A stretch of DNA of 64,000 nt, taken from contig NC_089180.1 of the NCBI RefSeq assembly GCF_947507565.1, positions 558,001-622,000 on the forward strand, written 5' to 3'. Below are positions 1-11,070 of the stretch, piece by piece. The notes beneath the pieces are model-generated. The model was given only the letters and a program-made list of their open reading frames with translations, was not told the DNA's origin and did no database searches. The number at the start of each line of letters is the position of its first letter. Within the stretch, counting starts at the first letter, position 1. The DNA is from Oscarella lobularis. Taxonomy: Eukaryota > Porifera > Homoscleromorpha > Homosclerophorida > Oscarellidae. A program made the position numbers and the translations under genes.

Positions 1-539
1 AAAAGCGACGCGAAATGCAGAAATACTACGTAAGCTGAAGCAACGACGAGACTCACAAGCAAAGAGAATCATCGTTTCGCATCGTTCGCAGGTCTACGTT
101 ATCGAGGTGGCGTTGAGAAATTTGCGATGCTGGATGAAGGAACTCCATTTTTACACGTGTTCCTTAGGAGATAACCACGCTACGTTTGACGACTTGTATT
201 ACAGCATACCGAGAATGCTCAACTTTCAAATGTTTGGATATCCGCTCTTGTCGGATCAGACATATGTGGTTTTATTGGTCGGTGGAGTACACACATAGAT
301 TCATATAGCGTCGTCATCTCGTTTCTCCTATAGGTGATACAAATGAGGAGCTGTGCGGTCGTTGGATGCAACTGGGCGTCGCTCTGTTTCTCCAACGCCG
401 AGTCGTTCAAAGCGGCCCCACTCAAGTCGCTGGGATCCATCAATTTGGATGACCCCGATTCTGCATTGGGGGAGAGCGTACAGACGACGCGTTCGAACGC
501 CGTCGACGACGACGACGACGATTCTCCGCCCGAGTATAG
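1..539. other. unassigned leading stretch
   Basis: I recognise no gene here. The plus strand has open stretches (107-298, 334-588) with no motif I can place, including an Asp run near 510-522. Upstream exons of the SLC26-like piece that follows could lie here, because SLC26 proteins have a variable acidic insert within the STAS domain, but I cannot show it. Confidence 0.3.
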
Positions 540-887
540 ACGCAATTCATCGGCAAGGGAATTAGCTCCTCAAAGAGGGCTGCTTTAGAGCTGACGAAAA
601 ATCTTGAGGAGGCCGGCTTGCAGATGCTCTTAGCCGGTTGCCGTTGGCGTGTAAGGCAGAGTCTCAAGCAAGGGCTCTATCTCGACAAAGTTGGGTCGGA
701 TCTTTTTTTTGTCACGATTCACGATGCTGTAGTATTTGCTCAGACTGGGCTTAGACTGATGTGTAAGAGCGGCAGTGGTGAGGTGAGTTGTCAACCGGCT
801 GACGAGGCTGTAGAAGGGTCTGGTGACAAGAGTTCCTCTATTTCTAGTACTCAGAGCAATATTCTTTCCGAAACTAGATTTTTTTGA
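540..887 (+). CDS. SLC26/SulP anion transporter, C-terminal STAS domain (partial)
   Basis: The frame ending at the stop at 885-887 reads as the second half of a STAS domain, the cytoplasmic C-terminal module of SLC26 sulphate/anion transporters. Visible pieces are a helix (ELTKNLEEAG), the strand LQMLLAGCRWRVRQSL, then VTIHDAVVFAQ, which matches the STAS helix before the C-terminus. A Ser-rich tail of about 40 residues follows. An in-frame stop at 537-539 is immediately followed by the open stretch, so the exon probably begins after 'gtatag' there. No membrane segments are present, so the transporter body is missing or lies outside the window. The motif match is modest; another STAS protein is possible. 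Confidence 0.45.
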   Translation, partial: TQFIGKGISSSKRAALELTKNLEEAGLQMLLAGCRWRVRQSLKQGLYLDKVGSDLFFVTIHDAVVFAQTGLRLMCKSGSGEVSCQPADEAVEGSGDKSSSISSTQSNILSETRFF

Positions 888-1185
888 ATGTTCACGTTGT
901 AGAAGAGAGTGGAGAAATAGGATTGAAAATTTTTTTCCAGTGGCGCAACTAGACAGGCATAAACGGGGTCAGACCGGAGCGGTAAATGTCATTGGGCAAA
1001 CACACAATTCAATATCTAACTAATTGTTTTTGAGCACCCCGCCGGTTTATGTGTATCTGAGCGCATGCGCAATCGATGTTTGCTAGACTACGGAGTACAA
1101 CTTAGTACAACTCGGATCCCGTCCTACTTTAGCGATCCTTCATTCTAGTTTCTTGCTCTATGATTTAAACTATAGTCGATTGACA

Positions 1186-2103
1186 ATGTGGAAGGTTCGT
1201 GAGCTCGGCGACAAGATGTAAGCCGTTTTCGAAACGCGTCACTCCCGAACGTCTTATCTCCCCCGCACATAGCGCCAACGTAGTGTTGAACTACACCGAA
1301 GTCGAAACGAAGGTTCGCGAGGCAACGAACGACGAAACGTGGGGTCCCCACGGCACGCTCATGCAAGAAATCGCGAAATTCACATTCACCTACGAACACT
1401 TTCGCGAAGTCATGGCAATGCTCTGCAAACGAATGCTCGAAAACAATCCCAAGCACTGGCGACGTTGCTACAAGGTACGAAATAGATCGTCGCTAGTTTT
1501 ATCCAGGCCGAATGCCGGATCCTTCTCGAAGGCGCTTCTCCTATTGGCCTATTTGCTTCGGAACGGGAGCGAACGAGTCGTTTCGAGCGCACGCGATCAT
1601 CTCTACGATATGCGACCTCTCGAAGACTTTCAGTATCGCGGCGATCGCGGCAAGGATCAGGGAATCAACGGTAAAAGGGAACTACACGGTTTCGTGCCAC
1701 GCCTTCATCTCTCGCAATGTAGTGCGTCAAAAGGCGAGGGAGGTCATGGGACTGCTGCAGGACGACGAGAAAATACGCGAAGAGCGAAAGAAGGCGAAAA
1801 AGTCGAGGGATAAATATGGCGTTTCATCTGACCAATTCCAAAGGGGTTACGGTAAATTAATTCGTAGATGATAAACAGTGTTATAAATCGTTACTTTTAG
1901 GCGATTACGGCGATGACGCCGATGAGCCCAGGCGCTGCGGGCGGGATCGTTACGATGAATATGACGACGATGACGACTACGATAGTGATTTTGTACAGTA
2001 CATGTGTTTTTATGTGTTATACGGGCTTTTGTGCACGCGAACCATGCCGAAGTCGAAGCGAGCGAAACTCAGTAATTCGCCACTGCACGCTCTTTGTTTC
2101 TAA
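1186..2103 (+). CDS. CLINT1: epsinR/clathrin interactor 1, ENTH domain (truncated)
   Basis: ENTH-domain adaptor that binds phosphoinositides, clathrin and SNAREs in trans-Golgi/endosome traffic. Five exons can be read: 1186-1217, 1273-1474, 1532 to about 1673, about 1721-1853, and about 1906-2103. The product starts MWKVRELGDK and continues with NVVLNYTEVETKVREATND, WGPHGTLMQEIAKFTF, LLLLAYLLRNGSERVV, GKDQGIN and REERKKAKK, all in the order seen in animal CLINT1. An acidic Tyr/Asp stretch follows. The reading frame ends after about 230 residues, whereas the family has a further 400-residue tail with clathrin and adaptor motifs. The tail exons are absent or unrecognised. The ENTH identification is secure; the last exon's true end is not, because a donor-like 'gtacag' lies at about 1996. 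Confidence 0.85.
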
Positions 2104-2177
2104 TACTCGTGACTAGTTTCTCTTCCGCGAACGAAAAAGAAAGGGGTCGAACGGCGAGCGCTTTTCTTTTTTTCTAA

Positions 2178-3473
2178 GGAAAATGTACGAGATTTGGGAT
2201 TTACTGTGATTATTGACATGCGAACAAGGGATTTTGGTGCTATGAGAAGTTTGTTGAAAATATTGCAGGTAGTTTTTTGATGTTTGTGTGTAGGTTTTCT
2301 CTAAACTTTTCCTCTTTTTTAGAGATCGTTTTCAGCTGAAATTCACATGGTCTATGTCGTGAAACCGGACGGATTTTGGCAGAATCGTCGCGCTTCTGTT
2401 ATGAGCACCAGAAAATATGCATTCGAGGTGAATTTGCATAAAACGTTGAATAAATGAAATCGTACGAAGGTCTATAAGGTTGCAATGTTCTCCCAGCCAG
2501 GAGATCTCCGACGACATTTTCATCCCATGCAGTTGACAACCGATTTGCAAGGGGAACCGAACCACGATCAAGAAGCATGGGTCATGATGCAAATGGTACT
2601 ATGGAGATATATTAGCATTACAGAATCTCATTAGCACTAGAACTGGATCCTTTCGTAGTATAGATTACTATATACAGTACAGGGACAGCTTTTCAGACTA
2701 TGGAGAGCTTAGTCACTATACAAAAGATACTCTAATAGGCACAGGGGTTGTGGTAGGGATCTTTATTGATCAATGACCTTTGAGCCACTGGCGCTATCTT
2801 CCCTTTCTAATATTTATATATCCGTGTCTCTAATAATGGATTATTGACCTTTTGTTTCTTCTATTGATAGATGATGGAATCTTTGCATAACGACGTCATG
2901 GATCTTGGAACTCGTTATGTGAAGTGGAATGCGATGTTGACGAGGTCCGGGGTGTCGTCTCTGACTGAGAGCGAGATCGAGGCTCAACTCTCCAAGCATT
3001 TAACCATAGAGCGTCTTTTGAATGCGACGAATGTCAAAGCGTTTCGGGAACGATTTCGGGAAATTATCGTCGAGCTGGATCGGCAAAACAAAGCGCGCGG
3101 AATCGTGAATCCGGACTTTGAAGCGGAGAAAATGAAACTGGAGGATCTGATTGGAAAGTTGGATGCGAAGAGGAAGCGCATGGAAGGAGCGTGGCAGGCA
3201 AAAATTGAGACGCTCAAAAACTGCTTGCAGAGAAAACAACTCGACGAAAAAATAGAAAAGGTAAACAACGAAAGAGAAAAGAGGAGCCCCCGTTATACCT
3301 ATTCCATTTTTCAGCTCATTGAATGGTATGACGAGAAAGCAGATATTTTTGAAAGAGAAATGGGAGACGTCGGACAGTCTCTCGAAGACGCAAAGCTCAT
3401 TTTAGACGAACTAGAGGAGGTCAAAGCAGAAGCGAAAGTGATCAACTACGTTGCACAGCAGTGCATCAAATAG
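2178..3473 (+). CDS. CRAL-TRIO plus spectrin-repeat protein (MCF2L/Trio/SESTD1 family), partial
   Basis: Exons at about 2178-2269, 2322-2430, 2469-2596, 2871-3259 and 3315-3473. The first read GFTVIIDMRTRDF and VVKPDGFWQNRRASV, the lipid-binding SEC14-type domain found at the N-terminus of Trio, DBS/MCF2L and SESTD1. QLTTDLQGEPNHDQEAW then matches the end of that domain in the same proteins. The later exons are helical, Lys/Glu-rich and spectrin-like (LIEWYDEKADIFEREMGD). No DH/PH exchange-factor domain follows before the stop at 3471-3473, so this is either a SESTD1-type protein or a truncated RhoGEF. No convincing start codon is visible upstream of 2178; CLINT1 ends only 75 bases before. 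Confidence 0.7.
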
Positions 3474-3557
3474 TTATTAATTCTTTTCAGAAAACTGAAG
3501 TCATGGTGAAAGATGTGATTCTATAGTGCGATTCACTCGACTGATCGTCCGAACAAG

Positions 3558-3799
3558 ATCGTCTCCTCGTTTTTCAAATGATCATCAAAATGGCCGACGT
3601 CAATACGCCGGCAAAACCGCATCCGATTCAAGTGCGCTGGACGGAGTTGATATCGCGCGAGTTCTACGCCCAAGGCGACGACGAGAAACGACTCGGTATG
3701 CCCGTCGAGCAATTCATGGATCGCGACGAGCCCAATTTGGCTCGACTTCAAGTCGGTTTCATTCGAAATCTCGTCGCTCCTCTCTATAACGATTTTTAA
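3558..3799 (+). CDS. cyclic-nucleotide phosphodiesterase, last exon (PDE3-like)
   Basis: C-terminal end of a class I PDEase catalytic domain. The frame reads RLLVFQMIIKMADVNTPAK, then FYAQGDDEKRLGMPVEQFMD, LQVGFIRNLVAPLY and a stop at 3797-3799. The Asp in MADVN is the metal-binding Asp of the family, and EFYAQGDDE plus FMDR are the substrate-pocket helices. IIKMADVNTPAK is closest to PDE3 among the families I know. The upstream frame has a TGA near 3543, and only an acceptor-like 'caag' at 3557 could start the exon. The preceding catalytic exons (HNxxH motif) are absent, because the CRAL-TRIO gene ends less than 100 bases upstream. It is therefore an orphan terminal exon. Confidence 0.7.
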
Positions 3800-4140
3800 T
3801 TTTTTAATTTTATATTACAGTAGTACTGTACACTGTTTTGATGAGGTAACTGAAAAAGCGCCAAAAAAATGTACCAGAGAGAGAAAGACAGACACAGACA
3901 CCTAAAGTCCCGTATATTGTAGGGTAACGCCTTTTCCCTTGATTTTCCTTGAAAAGCCGTTTACCCTACCCGGACATACGGGCATCAGACAAAAGCAATA
4001 GATTAATACCGCTGTATCAGCCCAATGTTCACAACCACAACGCGTTGAAATATTATTAGAATATTCAATCATATTGTATATCTGCAAAGACTACCAGCAA
4101 AGACTACATGCACTAAGCGAAACGTCCACGCAATTACAGC
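3800..4140. other. intergenic, no gene seen
   Basis: AT-rich stretch between convergent genes (PDE exon on plus, TMEM184 on minus). I see no coding signal or repeat beyond a short purine tract near 3872-3900. Confidence 0.5.
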
Positions 4141-4160
4141 AAAGTTCAGTTCTAATACAT

Positions 4161-4895
<735 letters not shown>

Positions 4896-5132
4896 CTAAT
4901 AAAAATATAGTTAACTTTGATTTAATGATGATGATGATAGTCCTATATATAGTTTAATTAAATACATTGATAAAAAGCCTTAAGGACGTTTGCCTACTTT
5001 TCCAAGCTTCATCAAAAGGTGTCATCTTCTTCTTTCGTTGCTGTTGTTGCTGTTGTTGTTGTTGCCAACGTCGTTTCTGCCTGCGAGCGAGTCTCAATAC
5101 TAAGAAAACAATAACCAAAATTTTTCCCCGAA

Positions 5133-5173
5133 CACCAGGGCGCGCGCGGGCTTCGCCCGCGCGCGCCCTGGTG
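5133..5173. repeat. perfect GC-rich inverted repeat (hairpin)
   Basis: Arms 5133-5151 and 5155-5173 are perfect reverse complements (19 bp) around a 3-base TTC loop. The arms are nearly pure G/C (CCAGGGCGCGCG core). It lies in AT-rich DNA and is not next to a gene end, so it is more likely a small mobile palindrome or a cruciform than a terminator. Confidence 0.85.
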
Positions 5174-5205
5174 GGAGGGGCTCTCAAACGTGATCGCCCA
5201 GAAAC

Positions 5206-5241
5206 CAAAGTGTGTGTGTGTCTGTCTGTCTGTCTGTCTGT
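5206..5241. repeat. GT then GTCT microsatellite
   Basis: A short GT run followed by about six CTGT/GTCT units. Confidence 0.8.
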
Positions 5242-5534
5242 CGGTCACGCTCACGTCACAATCGCTCTTAGGCCAATCACACACACAGGTGCCTTTATGA
5301 CATCACATTCATTGTGATGTCATAATCTCCCGTATTTTGAACAAAATGTACCGAAAAAGGTGACGTCACACTAGATAGTAACCCCGGATTGTGTTCAATA
5401 GTTTGCAGCATAGATATAACAATATACTGATATATCTATGCTTGCCCCAAGAATAAATACTATTTAACATAACGGGCACATAACAATGAGCTTATTTACT
5501 AACGTTTATCAAGGGAACGCAGTAAAGGAGCACG

Positions 5535-5580
5535 TTGGGTTTGTCGTGCTGCGAGCGAAGCTCGCAGCACGCAAACCCAA
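5535..5580. repeat. inverted repeat (hairpin) with 22/21-base arms
   Basis: Arms 5535-5556 and 5560-5580 are reverse complements except for one extra T in the left arm. The loop is GAA. Its centre, GAGC-GAA-GCTC, mirrors the GGGC-TTC-GCCC centre of the hairpin at 5133, so the two look like members of one palindrome class. Confidence 0.85.
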
Positions 5581-5832
5581 CTGCGAGCTGATAATGGGCA
5601 TCGTGACACGAACACCCGAAGGGGCAGAAGTTAGGACTAGGAAGGGGTAGCTCTGTGTCGCATGAGAGGTAAAATGAGCTAATTGTAGGGTTTTGCAGAA
5701 AATAATGCATGCCATGGTTAGGCAGTGTGATGCACATTATGCCCATCAGCTTTCCTAAAATGAGAGTAATAAGAAATAGATACCGTGCTGAGGGTGTTCG
5801 GGGATCACATGATGGCTCACAAAAGGCCATCA

Positions 5833-7212
5833 TTATCTAGTTAATAAATAAGGGTGGGTGGGTGGGTCAACGTTTCTCTCACGTCTCTTTCTCTTTTGAT
5901 TGCATCTTTTTTTAAGATAATCATTGGGTATGGGATCCCTTTTCCCCATCTTTTCTCTTCTCCTTATCTCGCGATCCGCTTCAAGTTTTCTCAGCTGCTT
6001 CTGTATCAGTTTTTTCTTCATCAGCAAATCTTCGTAATTGATTTCTTCCTCCTCCTCCTCTTCTTCCGTATCTACATCCAAATCACTAGTACTATTGATG
6101 AGTGGGGGAACAGTATGCATAGTATCCTCCTCCTTCATCTCTTTCTCTTCTTTCTTCAACATCAAATCATCATTTGTTGTCGATTCTTTCTCCTCTACTA
6201 GTGGAAGATGATTGATGGGAGACGTTGGGCGGCGAACATTCTTCTCTTCTTTTCTCATCGTGATGCTGCTACATGATGTACTTGTTACAGAAGCAGAACG
6301 TTCTTTATATTCCACTTTTTCTTTTTGAACATTATCAGAGAAAGCAGAAGTCTCCTCCTCCTCCTCCTCCTCTTCCTCCTCCTTCTCCTTGTCGTCAGCA
6401 TCATCAACGATGATCAACGTATTGCTGCTCTCTGACAGTATCTCCTCTTCCCTCTCACGATGATACGATTCAATTTCTTTCTTTAATTTTATTATTGGTG
6501 CCGGCGGAGGGGAAGGCGGAGGTGGTGGTGGTGGTGGTGGAGGTGGAGGAAGAGGACGAGGACGACGAGGAGACGAGGGCTGGCAAGGTGGTAAAGGCAA
6601 GAATAGTGTCGTTGGTTGACGTTGTCGTCTTTCTTCAATTGATACCCCAAGCTCTCTATGTAGAAATTCATTTGGGTCTTTCCACGGCGGACTTTCACGA
6701 CGACGTGGAGATGGAGGAGGTAACGTAGAAGGAGGAGGAGAAGGAGGTTGTCGAATATCATGATGATGACGAGGAGGAGGAGGAGGAAAATCTAAATAAC
6801 GTTCAGCATCATCAAAACGAAAAAACTTATGGGCAAATTGTCGATCTCTTCCAGACGATTGCGGCTGCGGCGGCGGAGGAGGACGTGGACGTGGACGTGG
6901 ACGTGGAGGAGGAGCGATCCACGGGTTGTTATCGTGACGAGTCATACGTAACGGTACGACTGGTGGCTGCGGCGGCGGTAGAGGCGGGTCGTAGAAGTAA
7001 GAGCGAACGTTGGGAAAACGAAAAGAAGAAGGTGGAGATTGTGAACGTTGAGGAGGAAAAGCCTGGTTCGGTTGAAGCACCGGCGGAGGCGCATTTTGCA
7101 TCATTAGACGACCTGACGACTGACGAATGCGAAAAGGCGGCGAATAACGCTTATTTCGGAGCCAATTCGCTTGCTCGGCCATCTTTAAAACAATGAAAAC
7201 ATGCGCACGCAC
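5833..7212 (-). CDS. intronless proline-rich, acidic, Lys/Arg-tailed protein, unknown
   Basis: A 459-codon open frame; the likely start is the internal Met in MAEQANWLRNKRYSP (codon 11). The N-terminal half is extremely proline-rich, with two long Pro runs and RPRPRP repeats. The middle has Glu/Asp runs. The C-terminal third has a short coiled-coil (INYEDLLMKKKLIQKQLRKL) followed by basic clusters (KKRCNQKRKRRER) that look like nuclear-localisation signals. No enzyme domain is visible. Composition suggests a nuclear, disordered RNA-processing or scaffold protein; that is inference. Antisense frames here are shadows of the low complexity. Trinucleotide runs explain part of the openness, but the basic tail and the single long frame support a real gene. 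Confidence 0.6.
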   Translation of the reverse strand: MRAHVFIVLKMAEQANWLRNKRYSPPFRIRQSSGRLMMQNAPPPVLQPNQAFPPQRSQSPPSSFRFPNVRSYFYDPPLPPPQPPVVPLRMTRHDNNPWIAPPPRPRPRPRPPPPPQPQSSGRDRQFAHKFFRFDDAERYLDFPPPPPRHHHDIRQPPSPPPSTLPPPSPRRRESPPWKDPNEFLHRELGVSIEERRQRQPTTLFLPLPPCQPSSPRRPRPLPPPPPPPPPPPPSPPPAPIIKLKKEIESYHREREEEILSESSNTLIIVDDADDKEKEEEEEEEEEETSAFSDNVQKEKVEYKERSASVTSTSCSSITMRKEEKNVRRPTSPINHLPLVEEKESTTNDDLMLKKEEKEMKEEDTMHTVPPLINSTSDLDVDTEEEEEEEEINYEDLLMKKKLIQKQLRKLEADREIRRREKMGKRDPIPNDYLKKRCNQKRKRRERNVDPPTHPYLLTR

Positions 7213-7280
7213 GCGTCGGACGCTCGAGTCTTACTTATTCACGCGCTAAAATCGTCGTGTGGGACTCACCGTTGAAGCGG

Positions 7281-7928
7281 ATGAGTAACGTGATAACGGT
7301 ACAGGTAGTTGTCACCGAATCGCCAAGCGCAGCAAAACCGACGACTCCCGAAGCGACAACGGAAGCTCCGACGACTTCAGAAACGACTCCAGAAACGACA
7401 CAGAAGCTCCGACTACTCCAGAAACGACAGCGGAAGCTCCGACGACTCCCGAAGCGACAACAGCAGCGCCGACCACACCGACAGAAGTCGTCTTTGGTAT
7501 TGACACAACGGCTGCCCCCAAATTCATCGAGGTGAGAGAAAAACTTATACGGAGCGCGACCTGCGCATATGGGGCGACCATGCGAGGGTGTAGTCTCATT
7601 CGCTAGAGGAATGGTTTAGAGCTACATTAGCCTCCCTTTCTCGGAAGAAAGGGTCAGAGTCAGCCCTTTCCGTCACCGTGGGGTAAAGAATCTGGTATCA
7701 GTGAAGATCAATACATAAAACTGAGGATTTTTTGTATCGTTTTCCAGCTTACCAACACGGAGACGAAACAGATTGTGGCAAAGCCAGAAAGCGGTATAAT
7801 TATTAAATTAAATGTACACCAAAACACTCACTGTTATCATTACTGCTCTAGGGTCACCAGTTCCTCGTCCACCACCACCCCAAAAGCGCACACGTAAAAA
7901 GAATCAGTGCCTCAATGTTTCCTATTAA
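7281..7928 (+). CDS. Thr/Pro-rich mucin-like protein, small
   Basis: Likely exons 7281-7531, 7748-7793 and 7852-7928, with good GT/AG junctions. The first begins MSNVITVQVVVTESPSA and runs into repeats of the type TTPEATTEAPTT, a composition typical of O-glycosylated extracellular stalks. The repeats change frame once near 7399 (one base short), after which the same repeat resumes. The last exons give LTNTETKQIVAKPESG, then SPVPRPPPPQKRTRKKNQ and a stop. No signal peptide is seen at this Met, so an upstream exon may be missing. The proline and basic tail could be a cytoplasmic end. Confidence 0.5.
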
Positions 7929-7929
7929 C

Positions 7930-8400
7930 ATTCATGAAGTGGTCTAAGAACAGCAGCGAAGGTTTCTCTTCCTCGTCAGCAGATTCTACCTATGTTGGCT
8001 GCCCAGTCTAATAAGTGGTGGCTACGAAATTGCCGTGCTATTCAATACGGGAAAGCTAGATCATGTTCCTTTTTACCTGTGTGGCTGGTGAACGCGGCAG
8101 CGAATCCCTAACAGGGTCTATTGAATAGCATTGTGTATGGAACGCCAGGTCAGATGAATCTGTTTCGGACGCGAGAGGATAGAACAAGCAAGCCCATGGT
8201 ATCGCAACCAATGATTACGGACGTCGATGACAATGATGATGAAGATTTCACGAAAAGCGATTCTTGGACGAGCTAAATAAGAATAATTCGTTATGAATTA
8301 GTTCATATGTAAATAGATGGTCTGGATGTACCTTTTCTTGTATTAATTAAATATATTTATACGTTTTCCTTGTTGCGTCTGTGCCATGCCAACCGCTTCC
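7930..8400. other. no gene seen
   Basis: No open frame with a recognisable motif and no clear repeat. It separates the mucin-like gene from the GPR143-like sequence. Confidence 0.4.
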
Positions 8401-8494
8401 TGTTTATTCCTCACGTGCGTTCATTGTCACCAGTCCCTTCATCTCAATCTCCACCTTTGTGAGAACCGATGGCATCTCCACACTCGGAGTCTTT

Positions 8495-9607
8495 CTACTG
8501 CATTCCAAAAACGAGCCTTTCAAGCGCCGAGCGCAATTGGTACGGCGGACTGAGCATCGGCGTCGCCGCGCTCAGCTTCATCGGATCCTCGTACACAGCC
8601 CATACGTGGTGACGTCAACTCAAACGCACTAAGATGAAAGTGAGAAACCAACTCGTCGCGAATCCGCACATCGTTTTCTTTCTCGCGATCACCGACCTCT
8701 TTGCAAGCTGCGCCGTCATCGGTCGCGGCACGGCGCTCATTAGCATCGAACCGCCCAAGCTCACGAATTCTAACCTATCAGCTGCCAACTGCAGTCTCGG
8801 TTCGCCGCACAACTGCCGACCGTACGAGACCTACTATCTCTATTTCGGCGTGTCGCTCGAAATCGCTCTGCGCTTCGGCTTCGTCGCCACGTAAGCGTGG
8901 ACCCTTTTCTACGCAATTGACGTCTATTTGAAATCGAAACAGATGGGCCTAAAACCGAGTCGATATCAAGCTATATCGTGGACGGCCGCCGCCGTATTTA
9001 CGGCCATTAATGAGACGGTCTTATTCGCTGATGTCGGCGTACCGATGTGCCGGACGACCGCTCCTAATTGTGCATGTATATCCCTATGATCATCATCATC
9101 ATCGTCGCAAATCCTATTCTCTACGTACTACGTATCATCTCGCAATTTCACGCGAAACGTCAAGGCACGCGGCACGTTTACGAACACCGAGCGACAGGCG
9201 ATACGCGAGCAAAAATTCCAATTCCTTTTCATGCTAACGATCTTCTACATATGCTGGCTGCCGAGCATCGTAAGCGGTTTCTACACGTCACAAAGTGGCA
9301 CGTACCAATCGAAGTCTACATACTCAACGCACTATGCAACCCGTCGCAGGGATTCCTAAAACGGTTTCGCCTACAGTCGCACCGTTATTAGCACAACGTC
9401 GGGGGGAACAACGACTACGACGACAACGACATCGTCGACTACGGCAACGGCACGAAAAAAGAGTTTCGTCGATTCGGAGTACTACGAGACGGAGTGCATG
9501 ACGACGGACCTTAGCAATCAACCGGATGACGAAATCGCCGTCAACAGCGAGAAACGTCGCCGGCCGGCGAAAATCGTTGACCGGCTACGGAGGAGGATCT
9601 TCTCATA
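8495..9607 (+). pseudogene. GPR143: GPR143 (ocular albinism 1)-like receptor, broken
   Basis: Seven-transmembrane receptor of the GPR143 family, which in vertebrates is a melanosomal G-protein-coupled receptor. Landmarks in order: IGVAALSFIGSSYTAHTW (TM1), NPHIVFFLAITDLFASC (TM2), LFYAIDVYLKSKQMGLKPSR (TM3 and loop 2), VVANPILYVLRII (TM5), TERQAIREQKFQFLFMLTIF then CWLP (TM6), LNALCNPSQGFLKRF (TM7), and a Thr-rich cytoplasmic tail. VANPIL and NPSQGFL are family signatures. The frame is interrupted by in-frame stops at about 8609 (TGA) and 8893 (TAA), and it must shift near 9075, 9170 and 9290. Either it is a decayed copy or the consensus contains several errors. Confidence 0.7.
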
Positions 9608-9805
9608 ACTCAAACCGCGTTTTAGATGTCTAAATTATTTTCTTTTTTCGAACAATTTTTAATTAATTTAGAATTACCAATCGTTTGCAGGCTTCAAAAA
9701 CAAGCCAAAAATAATCGAACCGAAAGAAAATAGTTTCGGGGGGGAGGGGGCCCTCTCCCCAAAAGGTCCTTTTTAGCTAAACGTTACTAATAGGGGCGTT
9801 TCCTC

Positions 9806-10887
9806 TCATATGACAAACACTTCCGTGTCTGACTGGATGAGAATTTCCGCCTCGCCTGGACACGACTTACTCATTTGACGTCGATGACAAATCCGGGGTT
9901 TCTCCTTGGAGTCTCGATCCTCTTCGCCGGAACTGCCCAGTCGAAGATGAGCGGCTTTGTGTCGAGCCAGTCGCTCCATGTCTCGTTTGAGAAAAAACTC
10001 TTGAACTTCTTCGAAACATATGGACAATTCCCGTCCAGGAATCTAATTAATTAAATATAATTTATTTATTTTTTAAAAAATGATGTCTAACCTGAGAAGC
10101 TGTCTGAAGATTCAAACTGACTGTCAGCCAATCGAATTCCGGTAGTTGCTTGTACTCAGTCATAAACAGAGCAAGAGCCAAAGTAGAAGCCTAAAAGTAA
10201 CACGTGTTCATAAATAAATATATAATATATTTTTCTTTATTACCCTATACGTCAAAAATCGACAATCTTGAGCGCAGAATTGAAGTCGTCGAACAACGGC
10301 GCGAAGATGCTCCTCATGCGTTCGACCCGTTCCCTTCAGAAAGTCGGCCTTCAAGCACGCCATGTGAAACTATTTAGACAAACAAGGAGTTCTCACACAA
10401 AAGGCCACGCCCCCGTTTTTTCTCAAACATACGACTCGAATGAAGCGAAGCGGAGTGATCGCGTTCACGTCGAAATTGAGTTTGTTCAGCACGATGCGCT
10501 CCATTCGGACGATATCGGGCGCCGAGAACTGGCAATCGCATAAGCGCGCGGATAGCGCTTCCTAAACGCGTGGGAAAATCGACTACGCCCCCGCGGCTCG
10601 ACGAAAGAAACGCGTCTACCTTGCTTTCTTGCGTCGTTTTCGCCGCGATGTAGTAGCACGTAGCAGCGAGACACTTGAGGTATTTCGCTTTGACCTGAGA
10701 GAAAGAGGAATCGTTGCGAAAAGGCGCGTGAACGAGCGATTCTTACGCTGACGATGCCCAAGAAGCGATCTAAGAGAGAGATGGCGAGCATGAGCGATTG
10801 GGGTGTGCTGTGAAATCGGCCGGAGAGCCATGTGACGGTCGCGTCGCGAAAAAAGGCGAGATTTTTGGTGCGATCGTAGGCCGACAT
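9806..10887 (-). CDS. CCNI: cyclin I/G family protein
   Basis: Atypical cyclin. Exons on the minus strand: 10887-10747, 10694-10620, 10561-10433, 10369-10244, 10190-10092, 10042-9806. The cyclin box reads LMLAISLLDRFLGIVS, VKAKYLKCLAATCYYIAAKT, APDIVRMERIVLNKLNFDV. C-terminal cyclin helices follow with FHMACLKADF and MTEYKQLPEFDWLTVS; the latter resembles the LIPDWLSLT segment of cyclin I. All junctions are in phase with GT/AG ends. The first readable exon begins at ATG 10887, right after an acceptor, so a 5' exon upstream (to about 11059) may be non-coding or may encode a short N-terminus. It is head-to-head with a RACK1 5' fragment 183 bases away. Cyclin G is the alternative name. Confidence 0.85.
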
Positions 10888-11070
10888 CTGGGGAGAGAGA
10901 GAGAGAGCGAAGTATGAGAGACTCGCGTTGACGAATGAGCGTACGCGATCGAACCGGGCGCGATTTCACGGACGAGGACTTGTCCTCGCTGATCCGGGGA
11001 CAACCTCCGTCGTTAGCGCACGCTTCCGAATTGCTCACTCCTTTCTCGAATCGACGCAATCCGACGCGAA
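10888..11070. promoter_or_regulatory. bidirectional promoter between cyclin (-) and RACK1 (+)
   Basis: A 183-base GC-rich interval separates the two divergent start codons, with a GA/CT tract next to the cyclin exon. The same interval is duplicated at about 20470-20644, and part of it recurs near 45550-45617, each time attached to the RACK1 ATG. That conservation with the gene starts suggests that it carries the promoter; no TATA box is visible. Confidence 0.45.

Noticed and set aside
2041-2103. MPKSKRAKLSNS resembles the start of the ribosome factor MRTO4.
   Set aside because: Only a dozen residues match and a stop follows; it is in frame with the CLINT1 exon, so it is more simply the CLINT1 tail.
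5492-5833. 113-codon minus-strand ORF.
   Set aside because: It runs through a palindrome and has no motif; the frame is probably open by chance.
6495-7196. Plus-strand Val/Glu/Asp-rich ORFs.
   Set aside because: Antisense shadows of the proline and glutamate codons of the minus-strand gene.
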